Origin: Inhella gelatinilytica
GTDB taxonomy: Bacteria > Pseudomonadota > Gammaproteobacteria > Burkholderiales > Burkholderiaceae_C
Direction of reading: 5' to 3'
Assembly (NCBI RefSeq): GCF_016093295.1
Contig: NZ_JAEDAL010000003.1
Span: 62,001-126,000, forward strand
Length of the DNA stretch: 64,000 nucleotides
Part shown: in pieces, positions 1 through 10,771 of the stretch
How positions within the stretch are numbered: position 1 is the stretch's first letter
Layout of the letters: every line of letters begins with the position of its first letter
Made by a program: the position numbers and the translations under genes
The notes under the pieces: model-generated
The model's input: the letters and a program-made list of their open reading frames with translations, nothing else
Databases searched by the model: none
What the model was told of the DNA's origin: nothing

Positions 1-123
1 GACAGCGGGGGCCGCCAAGGCGGCCTTGACCGCCGGCTTGACGGGTTTGGAGGTGGCGTGGGCCCACGAGGCGCAGGCCAGGGCCAGGGTGACCACCAGG
101 GTGGAGGGGATGAGGGCGTGCAT
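1..123 (-). CDS. Secreted protein of unknown function, N-terminus only (cut by window edge)
   Basis: An ATG at 123-121 opens a frame that runs off the left edge without a stop (41 codons). The residues start MHALIPSTLVV and continue as a hydrophobic stretch ending in Ala-rich sequence with Cys and His near position 20-25, which looks like a signal peptide, followed by a Lys/Pro/Ala-rich segment. The gene lies just after the fumarase terminator and is transcribed in the same direction. No function can be assigned from the fragment. Confidence 0.5.
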   Translation of the reverse strand, partial: MHALIPSTLVVTLALACASWAHATSKPVKPAVKAALAAPAV

Positions 124-134
124 GCGGAGGTCCC

Positions 135-163
135 AAAAAAAGGCCCCCTCGACGAAGGGGGCC
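135..163 (-). terminator. Rho-independent terminator of the fumarase gene
   Basis: Perfect 8-bp arms GGCCCCCT/AGGGGGCC (142-149 and 156-163) with a 6-nt loop are followed on the minus strand by a run of seven U (135-141). It sits 95 bp downstream of the fumarase stop. Confidence 0.85.
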
Positions 164-257
164 CCGCACTGTAGGGAACCGACGGCTTGAAACGGTGGGG
201 AGATGCCCCCTCAGACTGGGGGAGCCGTGGTCCCTGGCGACCGGGTGTTGATGGGCG

Positions 258-1796
258 TCAAGCAGCGTTGATGGGAATGCCCGCGAACTCCCCTTTGGCG
301 ATGCGTTCTTGCCACTGGGCCGGCCCGGTGATGTGGGCGCTGGTGCCGCCCGAGTCCACAGCCACCGTCACGGGCATGTCGACCACGTCGAACTCGTAGA
401 TGGCTTCCATCCCCAAGTCAGCAAAGCCCACCACCTGGGCAGCCTTGATGGCCTTGGAGACGAGGTAGGCCGCTCCCCCGACGGCCATCAAGTAGGCCGA
501 CTTGTGCTTTTGAATCGCCTCGATGGCGACCGAGCCGCGCTCGGCCTTGCCGATCATGGCGATCAGGCCGGTTTGGGCCAGCATCATCTCGGTGAATTTG
601 TCCATGCGCGTGGCGGTGGTGGGGCCGGCTGGGCCGACCACTTCGTCGCGCACCGGGTCCACCGGGCCCACGTAGTAAATGACGCGGTTGGTGAAGTCGA
701 CGGGTAGTTTTTCACCCTTGGCGAGCATGTCCTGGATGCGCTTGTGCGCGGCGTCGCGGCCAGTGAGCATCTTGCCGTTGAGCAGCAGGGTCTGGCCCGG
801 CTTCCAGCTGGCAACCAGCTCGGGGGTCAGCGTGTTCAGGTCGACGCGGGTGCTCTTGTTGTAGTCGGGTGCCCAGTGCACATCGGGCCACAGGTCCAGG
901 CTCGGCGGCTCGATGTAGCTGGGGCCGCTGCCATCGAGCACAAAGTGGGCGTGGCGGGTGGCCGCGCAGTTCGGGATCATCGCAATCGGCTTGCTGGCCG
1001 CGTGCGTGGGGTAGGTCTTGATCTTGACGTCCAGCACCGTCGTCAGGCCGCCCAGGCCTTGGGCGCCAATGCCCAGGGCATTGACTTTCTCATACAGCTC
1101 GATGCGCAACTCTTCCAGCTTGTTTTGCGGGCCGCGCTGCAGCAGCTCGTACATGTCAATGTCGTCCATCAGCGCTTCTTTGGCGAGAAGGGCGGCCTTT
1201 TCGGCCGTGCCACCCACGCCAATGCCCAGCATGCCCGGCGGGCACCAGCCCGCGCCCATGGTGGGCACCGTCTTGAGCACCCAGTCGACGATGTTGTCGC
1301 TGGGGTTGAGCATGTAGACCTTGCTCTTGTTCTCCGAGCCGCCTCCCTTGGCGGCCACGATCACGTCCACCGTGTGCCCGGGCACCACCTCCATGAAGAC
1401 CACGGCGGGCGTGTTGTCCTTGGTGTTTTTGCGCTCGAAGATGGGGTCCGAGAGCACGGAGGCGCGCAGCTTGTTGTCCGGATGGTTGTAGGCCCGGCGC
1501 ACGCCTTCGTTGATGGCGTCCTGAATTGAGCCGGGGAAGTCCGCCCAGCGCACGTCCATGCCGATCTTCAGGAAGACGTTGACGATGCCGGTGTCCTGGC
1601 AGATGGGGCGTTTGCCTTCGGCGCACTGACGGGAGTTGGTCAGGATCTGCGCGATGGCATCCTTGGCCGCAGGGCTCTGCTCGCGGGCATAGGCGCGGGC
1701 CAGGTGCTGGATGTAATCCGCCGGGTGGTAGTAGCTGATGTACTGCAGGGCGGCGGCGACGCTTTCAACAAGGTCGTCGTGGCGAATGACGGTCAT
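258..1796 (-). CDS. fumA: Fumarate hydratase class I (iron-sulfur)
   Basis: Interconverts fumarate and (S)-malate in the TCA cycle, in the cytoplasm. The 512-aa length matches single-chain class I fumarases, with the N-terminal alpha region followed by the C-terminal beta region. Three conserved cysteines expected to hold the 4Fe-4S cluster are visible: C66 (in PICQDTG), C185 (in GWCPPGM) and C277 (in PNCAATR). GGAG lies a few bases before the ATG. It is the last gene of a same-strand run (amylase, EamA, kinase, fumarase) but has 74 bp of its own upstream space. Class I enzymes are oxygen-sensitive; no class II fumC is seen in this window. Confidence 0.95.
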   Translation of the reverse strand: MTVIRHDDLVESVAAALQYISYYHPADYIQHLARAYAREQSPAAKDAIAQILTNSRQCAEGKRPICQDTGIVNVFLKIGMDVRWADFPGSIQDAINEGVRRAYNHPDNKLRASVLSDPIFERKNTKDNTPAVVFMEVVPGHTVDVIVAAKGGGSENKSKVYMLNPSDNIVDWVLKTVPTMGAGWCPPGMLGIGVGGTAEKAALLAKEALMDDIDMYELLQRGPQNKLEELRIELYEKVNALGIGAQGLGGLTTVLDVKIKTYPTHAASKPIAMIPNCAATRHAHFVLDGSGPSYIEPPSLDLWPDVHWAPDYNKSTRVDLNTLTPELVASWKPGQTLLLNGKMLTGRDAAHKRIQDMLAKGEKLPVDFTNRVIYYVGPVDPVRDEVVGPAGPTTATRMDKFTEMMLAQTGLIAMIGKAERGSVAIEAIQKHKSAYLMAVGGAAYLVSKAIKAAQVVGFADLGMEAIYEFDVVDMPVTVAVDSGGTSAHITGPAQWQERIAKGEFAGIPINAA

Positions 1797-1870
1797 GGAG
1801 CACTCCGAAAGGCAGGGGGAACCCTGAATTTCAACAGTGTAGGGGGCGCTCCTGAACCGCGGCTTGCAAC

Positions 1871-3442
<1,572 letters not shown>

Positions 3443-3473
3443 GAACCTTGGAGGTGGGTCCGGTTGCCGGTGT

Positions 3474-4370
3474 TCACCGATTGGATGACACCCAGATGCC
3501 GGATGCGATCAGCAAAAACGCGAACATGTGAAAGGTTTGTGGGGCGGCACTCATCAGGGCCAACCCCAGCAGCGCGGTGATTAAGGGGGTCAGGTTGTAG
3601 AAAAACGCCGCCATGGCGGGCCCGCCGCGCTCCACGCCCAGTCCCCAGCAGCGGTAGGCCAGCAGGCTCGGGCCAATGGCGATGTAAAGCAGACCCAACC
3701 AGGTGCTGGGCGAGGCGTCGAAGTGGAGGGCGCCCCACGCTGCCTCGCCGACGGTGCTGAGTCCGGCCAAGACCACCCCGACCAGCACTTGGGCCCCCAG
3801 GCGATCTGCCCAGTGCCATTGCTGCACTTCGCTGGGAGCTCGAGTCAGGAGCCAGGAATACACCGCCCAGGCGACATTGGCCAGGAGCATCAAGACATCC
3901 CCCTGAACGAACTCGATCGCCAACAGTCGCTGCCACTGTCCTTGGCTGAGCACGGTCAACACGCCCGCTAGGGAGAGCAAGGCGCCCACCGCTTGACGCC
4001 GCTGCACGGGGGCCTGAAAGCCCAGGGCGCCCACGATCAACATGAACACCGGCAGCCCCGAGGAAATCAGCGTCACATTCAGGGGGCTGGACGTGTGCAG
4101 CGCGCGATAGAGCAGGGCGTTGTACAAGCCCATGCCCAAAAAGCCCGTCACGACAAACCAGCGCCAATTCCGGTAAACCCGTTCACGCCCCCGCCACAAG
4201 CCCCGAGTGAACGGTAGCAGCACGGCCAGGGCCACGGCCCAGCGCAGCGCATTCAGCAGCACCGGCGAGACGGCAGGGGCCAACACCGCGCCGACCACCG
4301 CATTGCCCGCCCACAGCAGCGGGGGCAGGGAGAGCAGAACGAGCAAGCTGGGCGAGAGGGGTGCGGTCAT
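3474..4370 (-). CDS. EamA/DMT-family drug/metabolite exporter
   Basis: Inner-membrane permease of 298 aa with about ten hydrophobic segments arranged as two EamA repeats (about 10-140 and 155-295), the usual size for the family. The first helix has the family-typical WAGNAVVG stretch and the second repeat has WAVYSWLLTR. Members export amino acids, nucleobases or other metabolites; the substrate here is unknown. It ends 31 bp before the downstream kinase start and follows the amylase gene by 70 bp, so co-transcription is possible. Confidence 0.9.
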   Translation of the reverse strand: MTAPLSPSLLVLLSLPPLLWAGNAVVGAVLAPAVSPVLLNALRWAVALAVLLPFTRGLWRGRERVYRNWRWFVVTGFLGMGLYNALLYRALHTSSPLNVTLISSGLPVFMLIVGALGFQAPVQRRQAVGALLSLAGVLTVLSQGQWQRLLAIEFVQGDVLMLLANVAWAVYSWLLTRAPSEVQQWHWADRLGAQVLVGVVLAGLSTVGEAAWGALHFDASPSTWLGLLYIAIGPSLLAYRCWGLGVERGGPAMAAFFYNLTPLITALLGLALMSAAPQTFHMFAFLLIASGIWVSSNR

Positions 4371-4440
4371 GAACCGTGGACTCTATGCGATGGCATGGCT
4401 CCGCTCACCGCCTTTGCATCGCCTCCGTCAGGTCGCGCCC

Positions 4441-6075
4441 TCAGTTCGCCAACTGTTCAACCCGAACGCCCCAGGGTGGCAAACGGCCGGACTGCGGGCT
4501 TGGACTGCCCCACAGGGTGCGACCCTGGGATGGCCAGTCCACTGCGGCGTCGCTGTAGTTCAGCGAGATTCGCAGCGCTTCGCCATCGGCGCGCCGCTCG
4601 AAGCTCAGAACCTGCCCTTGCACGATGACCGCTTCGTAGCTGCCCCGCTTGAGGGCTGGGTGCGCCTTGCGCAGGGCGATGAGTTGGCGGTAGTGGTGGA
4701 ACAGCGACCCCGGATCGGCACGCTGGGCGGCCGCGTTGTGCGTCCCGGCATTGGGGCTGCGGCCGCGCAGCAAAGCGCCGGCATGCGTGCTGAAACCTGC
4801 GTGTGGGGAGGTGGCATTCCAACTCATCGGGCCGCGGATGGGCCCATCGCCGGGCAGGTCCATCAGGCCCCCCATACCGATTTCTTCGCCGTAGTAGATG
4901 AAGGGAACGCCGGGCTGTAGCAGGTAGCTGGCGGCGGCCAGTTTGTACTTGGCTTCGTGACCCTTCAGTTGGTCCCAGATGCGGTGCCCTGCAAAGATGT
5001 CGTGGTTGGCCAGCATGGTCGCCATGCGGTGAGGGCGGGTCTTGAAGAAGTCGCCAATTTGTTGCACGTGCTGGTGCACAGCCTCCGACTTCTCGCCTTT
5101 GAGGGCCTCCAGGATGGCCCGCTCCAGCCCAAAGGCGAAAGCGCTGCCGCACACGGTCTCGCTGCTGTAGGCCGCGGGCTCAGCGGTGGCTTCGCACACC
5201 GTGTAACGCTGCGGGAAGCTGCTGATCAGCGTGTAGAACTGCTGGGTCAGCCGGCGGCTCTCCGGTTGGTCGTTCCAATCCTTCGCGTTGTGTTCCACCA
5301 GGTGGGGCACGGCGTCCAGGCGAAAGCCGTCCAGGCCGCGATTGAGCCAAAAGCGCAGGTTGTCCTCGTGCCAACGCACGACTGCCGGGTTCTTCAGGTT
5401 GAAGTCGGGCATGTGGGGGCCAAAGGTGCCGAAGTAAAACTCGCGGGCCCCACTCGGCGCCAAAGGCATGTCTTTGACTTCGCCAGTCCAGGCCCATGGC
5501 TGCTGACCCGTCCAGTACCACGGGTACTTGCCCCAGATGTCCCAGTCCGGCGGGGCTGTTTCGGCCCACACGAACCAATCGCGGTAAGGGTTGCGGGGGC
5601 TGGATTTGGCCTGCTGAAACAGGGGGTGCGCGTGGCTGCTGTGATTGACCACGTAATCGATGATTACGCCCATGCCGCGCTGGTGGGCTTCCCTCAGCAA
5701 TTCGTCGAAGTCGGCCAGACTGCCATAGTCGCTTTCAATGGCGCGGAAGTCCGTCGTGGCGTAACCGTGATCACGATCTTGGCTTTGCGTCACGGGCATC
5801 AGCCAGAGCCCCGTGACCCCCAGGGCCTGGAGGTGATCCAGACGCTGAATCAGGCCGCGCAAATCCCCCCGGCCATCTCCATCGCTGTCTTGATAACTGC
5901 GGACAAAAATTTCCATGAACACGCCCTGGTGCCAGTCGGCAGCCAGACCATTGCTGCGGGGCGTGGCGGTCACGGGGCCGAGATCGCGCAGCGGAGGCTG
6001 TGCGGGCGCACCATGACCGGGCGCGAGAAGCGCCAGGGCGAGCGCGAGACCCAGACTCAGGCGAAGCGATTTCAT
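4441..6075 (-). CDS. Secreted GH13 alpha-amylase/alpha-glucosidase family enzyme
   Basis: Hydrolyses alpha-glucosidic bonds in starch-type glucans; predicted periplasmic or extracellular. The ATG at 6075 was preferred over a longer upstream frame because it follows a GAAGG ribosome site and begins a classic signal peptide (MKSLRLSLGL... cleaved near AHG/APA, about residue 22-25). The 544-aa product has the TIM barrel with the DSDGDGRGDL loop, nucleophile D254 (GFRLDAV), acid/base E295 (VCEAT) and stabilising D359 (ANHD), then a C-terminal beta domain. The DGDGxGDL motif is shared with oligo-1,6-glucosidase/maltogenic types, so the exact specificity is open. It is divergent from the pullulanase gene. 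Confidence 0.9.
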   Translation of the reverse strand: MKSLRLSLGLALALALLAPGHGAPAQPPLRDLGPVTATPRSNGLAADWHQGVFMEIFVRSYQDSDGDGRGDLRGLIQRLDHLQALGVTGLWLMPVTQSQDRDHGYATTDFRAIESDYGSLADFDELLREAHQRGMGVIIDYVVNHSSHAHPLFQQAKSSPRNPYRDWFVWAETAPPDWDIWGKYPWYWTGQQPWAWTGEVKDMPLAPSGAREFYFGTFGPHMPDFNLKNPAVVRWHEDNLRFWLNRGLDGFRLDAVPHLVEHNAKDWNDQPESRRLTQQFYTLISSFPQRYTVCEATAEPAAYSSETVCGSAFAFGLERAILEALKGEKSEAVHQHVQQIGDFFKTRPHRMATMLANHDIFAGHRIWDQLKGHEAKYKLAAASYLLQPGVPFIYYGEEIGMGGLMDLPGDGPIRGPMSWNATSPHAGFSTHAGALLRGRSPNAGTHNAAAQRADPGSLFHHYRQLIALRKAHPALKRGSYEAVIVQGQVLSFERRADGEALRISLNYSDAAVDWPSQGRTLWGSPSPQSGRLPPWGVRVEQLAN

Positions 6076-6334
6076 GGTTGCGCCTTCGAGCCCCGCGGGG
6101 TAGGTCTCGGTGTTGGGGCGCCGGCCCGGTCCGGGAGCGCTCCGCGGGTTGCGAGGGGGAAACGGCCTTGCTGGGGGCGACACCGATCGAACATGGCTTA
6201 ATGTAGGAAAAGTACGTTAACTGATGGTCAGTATGGCCAAGGGTTGTTGCGGATTTTGTAGGTGTTTACCGTAGTGAGTTGCCTTGGTGCTTAGGGCAAG
6301 ATGTAGTTTTAATACTTTGCTGGGTCGCAGTGCC
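6076..6334. promoter_or_regulatory. Divergent control region between amylase and pullulanase genes
   Basis: This 259-bp gap separates two outward-facing GH13 genes, so it must hold both promoters. The stretch 6200-6320 is clearly more AT-rich than the flanks. A small dyad ACTGA-TGG-TCAGT lies at 6220-6232 and could be a regulator site. I could not pick convincing -35/-10 pairs, and no regulator gene for maltodextrins is seen nearby. Confidence 0.4.
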
Positions 6335-9046
6335 ATGACAGTGTTTTCACGCCTGGGGTGGGTGAGTTGGGTGCTGTTCATGGGGCTGCCCACCTGGGCG
6401 CAGAGCCAAACCCGCGAACTGGCGGCCTGCGATGAAACCCGCACGCCCTTTGCGCAGGCGCTGCCCCACGCCGGCGCCGCCGTCCTCAACGCGCAAGCTT
6501 ATGGGGTCAGCGCCGAGTTGTTTCGCTGGCCCGGTCAGCCGCTCGATGGGCAATTCCGGCTTCTGCACAGCGCACAAGGGGGCATTCAGGTGGCTGTGGG
6601 CGAACAGGCTCAAGGCTTTGACTCGTCCTTCCCGCTTGCGGCAAGTTCCCGGGACCTGCCCGCGGGTTTTACCTGGCTGGGGGCCGGGCCCACACTGCAA
6701 TGGGCGGCGCCGCTGGATCGCACGGCACAGCTCGAGGTATTGCGGGGCCAGACCATCTTGGTTCGCGAAGACGAGCGGGGGAATGTCTTGGCGGCCACGC
6801 GCATTCAGATGGCCGGCGCGCTGGATGCCCTGTTTGCGGATGCGGCCGAGCCGCTGAGTTTCGGCATCGTGAGCCGGCCCGACCGGACCGAGGGCCGGGT
6901 GTGGGCCCCGACCGCTCGGACGGTGGAGGTCTGCGTGTACCCTGGGGCGCAGGCTGCACCCAGTGGACGCTTGGCCGCGGCGTGGGACGCCGCGAGTGGC
7001 AGTTGGCACTGGCGCCAGCCCCTGGACATGCAAGGGCAGTTCGTCACGTACTTGGTGGAAGTGTGGGTGGAAGGTCAGGGTTGGGTGCGCCAACGGGTGA
7101 CCGATCCCTACGCGGTGTCCCTCAGTGCCAATTCGCGCCGCACCGCTGTCCTGGATTTAAGCGCCCCACAAACGCAGCCCAAGGGGTGGAACGCACCGAC
7201 CCGCGTGCGTGAAATTCAACGTCTCAACGAAATGGTCGTGTACGAATTGCACGTGCGCGATTTTTCTCGCGACGATCCGACCGTGCGCCCGGCCTGGCGC
7301 GGGAAGTACAACGCGTTCTTGGAGGGCCACAGTTACGGCATGCGCCACCTGCGGGCGTTGGCCCAAGTGGGGGTGACCGATGTGCACCTGCTGCCGGTGT
7401 TCGACCTGGCCACCGTGCCCGAGCAGGGTTGCCTCGAGCCCAAGCTCCCGAAGGCCGCCCCCAGCAGCCCGCTGCAGCAGGCCACCGTGATGGCCGTGGC
7501 GGGGCAAGACTGCTTCAATTGGGGCTACGACCCCTTCCACTTCAACGCGCCGGAGGGCAGCTTCGCCACGGACCCAGACGACCCGGCGGTGCGCGTGCGT
7601 GAGTTCCGACAGATGGTGCAGGCCCTGCACCGCGCCGGTCTGCGGGTGGGCATGGACATGGTCTACAACCACACGACGGCTGCAGGCCAAAAAGAGCGTG
7701 CCGTGCTGGATCGCATCGTGCCGGGCTACTACCAGCGCCTCAATGCCCAAGGGGAGGTGGAACGGAGCACCTGTTGCGACAACACCGCCACGGAGCACCG
7801 GATGATGGCCAAGCTGATGAGCGACAGCCTGCTCTTGTGGAGTCGCGAATACAAGCTGGACAGCTATCGTTTTGATCTCATGGGTCACCAGCCCCGTGCC
7901 GCCATGTTGGCCATGCGCGAACGCTTGCGGCGCGAATTGGGTCGCGAGATTCTCTTCATCGGCGAGGGTTGGAACTTCGGCGAGGTGGCCAACGGCGCCC
8001 GGTTCGTCCAAGCCAGTCAGCTCAGTCTCAAGGGCGATGGCATCGGCACGTTCAGCGACCGCGGCCGCGACGCCGCGCGCGGTGGCAGCTTCGGCAGCGT
8101 GAAGGATTTGATGGGCAGCAAGGGCTGGCTCAATGGCTTGCTCGACGATCCGGCTCGCCGACTCGAGGCCCTGAGGGCGGCGGACCTGCTGCGCCTTCAG
8201 TTGGCGGGCACCTTGGCCGAGTTTCGGTTCGTCACCCACGAGGGCACCGCGAAGCGCGGCGCCGAGATCGATTACGCCGGACAGCCGGCTGGTTACGCCG
8301 ACCAGCCGGGCGAGGCCGTGCACTACGTCGAGAACCACGACAACCATACCCTGTTCGACGCCAACGTGCTCAAACTGCCGCCTGCAGCCAGCCTGGCTGA
8401 GCGTCTCTTCCGCCAGACCCTGGGGAGCGCCCTGGTCGCGTGGAGCCAAGGGACGGTGTACGTGCACGCCGGCCAGGAGTTGCTGCGCAGCAAGAGCCTG
8501 GACCGCAACAGCTATGACAGCGGCGATGCGTTCAATCGCCTGGACTACAGCCTGCGCGACAACGGTTTTGGTCACGGCTTGCCGCCGGAGCCGGACAACG
8601 GAAGAGACTGGGCCGCCATCGCGCCGCTCTTGGGCAACGCCGCATTGCGGCCCACGCCGGCGCAGTTGCGCCAGGCGGTGGCCGCCTTTGGCGATGTGAT
8701 GCGGATTCGCAGCAGCTCCAGCCTCTTCAGCTTGCCCACAGCGGCAGAAGTCCAGAAGCGTGTGCGCTTCCATGGAAGCGGTCCCCATCAAGACCCTGCA
8801 CTGATCGTGGCAGAGCTGGATGGGACGGGCTGGCCGGGGGCCCGTTTCCAGGGCCTGCTGCTGGTGTTTAACGGGGCCTCGGAAGCGCGGGAGCTCAGTG
8901 TGCCGGGGGCGTGGCGTCTGCACCCGGTGCACGCCTCGCCAAACGCCGCCGACCGCCGGGTGGCGCCCACACTTCGCGCGTCCCGTCCCGGTGTGCTGCG
9001 CGTACCACCCTGGAGTGCCGTGGCCTTCGTCCGCGACGGCGGGTAA
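6335..9046 (+). CDS. Pullulanase-type GH13 debranching enzyme, secreted
   Basis: Expected to cleave alpha-1,6 branches of pullulan, amylopectin or glycogen. The ATG at 6335 is chosen because it begins a signal peptide (MTVFSRLGWVSW... ending TWAQS), while the earlier TTG frame adds polar residues. The 903-aa protein has an N-terminal pullulanase region and a CBM48-like domain (about 170-290), then the catalytic barrel with the family-typical NWGYDPFHFN and MDMVYNHT motifs. Catalytic residues are D514 (YRFDLMGH), E544 (FIGEGW) and D669 (VENHDNH). It is divergent from the secreted amylase, so the pair probably degrades extracellular alpha-glucan together. Confidence 0.92.
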   Translation: MTVFSRLGWVSWVLFMGLPTWAQSQTRELAACDETRTPFAQALPHAGAAVLNAQAYGVSAELFRWPGQPLDGQFRLLHSAQGGIQVAVGEQAQGFDSSFPLAASSRDLPAGFTWLGAGPTLQWAAPLDRTAQLEVLRGQTILVREDERGNVLAATRIQMAGALDALFADAAEPLSFGIVSRPDRTEGRVWAPTARTVEVCVYPGAQAAPSGRLAAAWDAASGSWHWRQPLDMQGQFVTYLVEVWVEGQGWVRQRVTDPYAVSLSANSRRTAVLDLSAPQTQPKGWNAPTRVREIQRLNEMVVYELHVRDFSRDDPTVRPAWRGKYNAFLEGHSYGMRHLRALAQVGVTDVHLLPVFDLATVPEQGCLEPKLPKAAPSSPLQQATVMAVAGQDCFNWGYDPFHFNAPEGSFATDPDDPAVRVREFRQMVQALHRAGLRVGMDMVYNHTTAAGQKERAVLDRIVPGYYQRLNAQGEVERSTCCDNTATEHRMMAKLMSDSLLLWSREYKLDSYRFDLMGHQPRAAMLAMRERLRRELGREILFIGEGWNFGEVANGARFVQASQLSLKGDGIGTFSDRGRDAARGGSFGSVKDLMGSKGWLNGLLDDPARRLEALRAADLLRLQLAGTLAEFRFVTHEGTAKRGAEIDYAGQPAGYADQPGEAVHYVENHDNHTLFDANVLKLPPAASLAERLFRQTLGSALVAWSQGTVYVHAGQELLRSKSLDRNSYDSGDAFNRLDYSLRDNGFGHGLPPEPDNGRDWAAIAPLLGNAALRPTPAQLRQAVAAFGDVMRIRSSSSLFSLPTAAEVQKRVRFHGSGPHQDPALIVAELDGTGWPGARFQGLLLVFNGASEARELSVPGAWRLHPVHASPNAADRRVAPTLRASRPGVLRVPPWSAVAFVRDGG

Positions 9047-9126
9047 ACACCGCAGTTTGAAGGGTGGCTTGTTGGGCCGGGTCCGGCGAATAATCAAAGC
9101 GGTTTGCTCTTCCGCGGACGCCCTGC

Positions 9127-10554
9127 ATGCCCCCGAACTCACCGGCCCCTCCGGAATCCTCCAGCGCACCGGAGTCGGAATGTCCCCCGGCGGCGCCGGT
9201 TCGCGGGCGCGTTCACTGGACGGTTAAAAACAACTATCCCCTGCGGGTGGGTTCGTATTTTTGTGCGTTTGTTGCGGTGGTGCTGCACGGTACGACGCTG
9301 GGCATCGGGCCCGGGCTGTTCGCTTTTTTCGCGGTGCACCTGCTGGTCTACCCGCATGTGGTCTTTTGGGTGGCCTGCCGCGCGGTGGATTCCCGTCAGG
9401 CCGAAGTGCGAAGTCTTTTTGTCGATAGCTTGTTGTTCGGTGTGATGACGGCGGCCCTGCAATTCCCCTTGTGGGTGGCGTTTCCGGTCTATATCGCCAG
9501 CACGTTGAATCTGGTGATCAACCACGGCGGCCCCGGGTGGGTTCGTTCCCAACTCAGCTTTGCGGCCGGCGTGGTGCTGGGCGGTGTGGTCTGGGGGTGG
9601 AAGTTTTCCCCTGAAACCGAATGGCCGGTGACGCTGGTGTGCATCGTTGGGGTGGTGATCTATTTGTCCATCATTGGTCGGGTGACGCACCGCAGCAATG
9701 TGCGACTGCGTGAAATTCGTCAGGCGCTGAGCCAGCGAACGGCGGAGTTGTCGCAGGCGTTGGCGCAGTTGCAGCAAACGCAGGCCGACCTCTTGGAGGC
9801 AGAGAAATTGGCGGCTCTGGGGTCCTTGGTGGCCGGCGTGGCGCATGAGCTGAACACGCCCATTGGCAATGCGCTGGTAACGGCCACGGCCCTGGATCAG
9901 GAGTCCCGCAGCATGGCCGCCCAGGTGGACACGGGGGCGGTGCGGCGCACGGCGTTACATGATTTTTTTGAGCGCACGCGTGAAATGGCCGATTTGATCG
10001 TGCGCTCGTGCCAACGTGCGGCCGGACTCATCCTAAGCTTCAAACAAGTGGCCGTGGAGCAGCCCACCGAGCAGCTCCGTGCTTTTGATCTGCGGCAGGT
10101 CGTGGATGACCATTTGGTGGCCCTGGCCGCGGCGGCCGGGCCGCATCGCATTGCCGTGCGCAACCAGGTTCCTGCCGCCATTGAATGCGTGGGCTATCCC
10201 GGTACCCTGGGGCAGATTGTTGTCGGTCTGGTGGACAACGCCTTAGTTCATGCGTTTGAGGCGCAAGACGACGGCGCGGTCACCCTCAGTGCCGAAGTGG
10301 AGCGCGGATGGGTCACGCTGAGCGTGCGTGACAACGGCAAGGGCATGTCGGCCGAGGTGCTCAAGCGGGTTTTCGACCCGTTCTTCACCACACGTCTGGG
10401 TCATGGCCAGAACGGGCTGGGGCTCACCATTTGCCACAACCTGGCCAGTGGGCTGTTGGGCGGCCATTTGCAGGCCCTCTCCACCGAGGGCGAGGGCTCG
10501 GTTTTTCTTCTCAGCCTGCCCTTGCAGGCGCCCCATCGCGCCCAAAGTGGGTGA
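9127..10554 (+). CDS. MASE2-domain sensor histidine kinase
   Basis: Inner-membrane kinase of 475 aa. The N-terminus (about 36-185) looks like a MASE2 membrane sensor: NYPLR entry, PHVVFWVACRAVDSRQAE loop and FVDSLLFG helix. MASE2 is better known in front of GGDEF cyclases. Then come a coiled coil (190-228), a DHp domain with H240 in the H-box AHELNTPIGN, and an HATPase_c domain (DNGKGM, DPFFTTRLG, NGLGLTI). There is no response regulator beside it. It follows the pullulanase by 80 bp in the same direction. The H-box and FKQVA motif match the kinases at 1871 and 52283. Confidence 0.85.
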   Translation: MPPNSPAPPESSSAPESECPPAAPVRGRVHWTVKNNYPLRVGSYFCAFVAVVLHGTTLGIGPGLFAFFAVHLLVYPHVVFWVACRAVDSRQAEVRSLFVDSLLFGVMTAALQFPLWVAFPVYIASTLNLVINHGGPGWVRSQLSFAAGVVLGGVVWGWKFSPETEWPVTLVCIVGVVIYLSIIGRVTHRSNVRLREIRQALSQRTAELSQALAQLQQTQADLLEAEKLAALGSLVAGVAHELNTPIGNALVTATALDQESRSMAAQVDTGAVRRTALHDFFERTREMADLIVRSCQRAAGLILSFKQVAVEQPTEQLRAFDLRQVVDDHLVALAAAAGPHRIAVRNQVPAAIECVGYPGTLGQIVVGLVDNALVHAFEAQDDGAVTLSAEVERGWVTLSVRDNGKGMSAEVLKRVFDPFFTTRLGHGQNGLGLTICHNLASGLLGGHLQALSTEGEGSVFLLSLPLQAPHRAQSG

Positions 10555-10594
10555 ACGAAAGGCACGGCCCGCAGGGCCGGCCTATGCTGCCCCC

Positions 10595-10771
10595 ATGATG
10601 GACCGGCGAGCGTGTCTGATGGCGTTGCCTGGCCTATGGGCGGCGGGCTGTACCACCGTGTGGAAGCCTTGCGACGCCCCAAGGCGACAGCCACGGGCGG
10701 CAACTGAGGGAGGCGCTGGCGCGGATCAGCCAATCCGGCCGAGCAGCAGCCACTCCATCAGGGCTTTTTGA
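10595..10771 (+). pseudogene. Possible remnant of a lipoprotein gene
   Basis: An ATG at 10595 (or 10598) opens 58 codons whose first part looks like a lipoprotein signal: MMDRRACLMALPGLWAAGC, i.e. a positive n-region, a hydrophobic core and a Cys after AAG. After about 35 codons the frame loses any protein-like character and runs into the antisense strand of argF. The reading suggests the front of a gene whose rest was lost, but it could also be chance. No family is recognised. Confidence 0.3.

Noticed and set aside
7157-9169. A 670-codon minus-strand frame across the pullulanase gene
   Set aside because: Antisense shadow; the plus-strand gene has all catalytic motifs.
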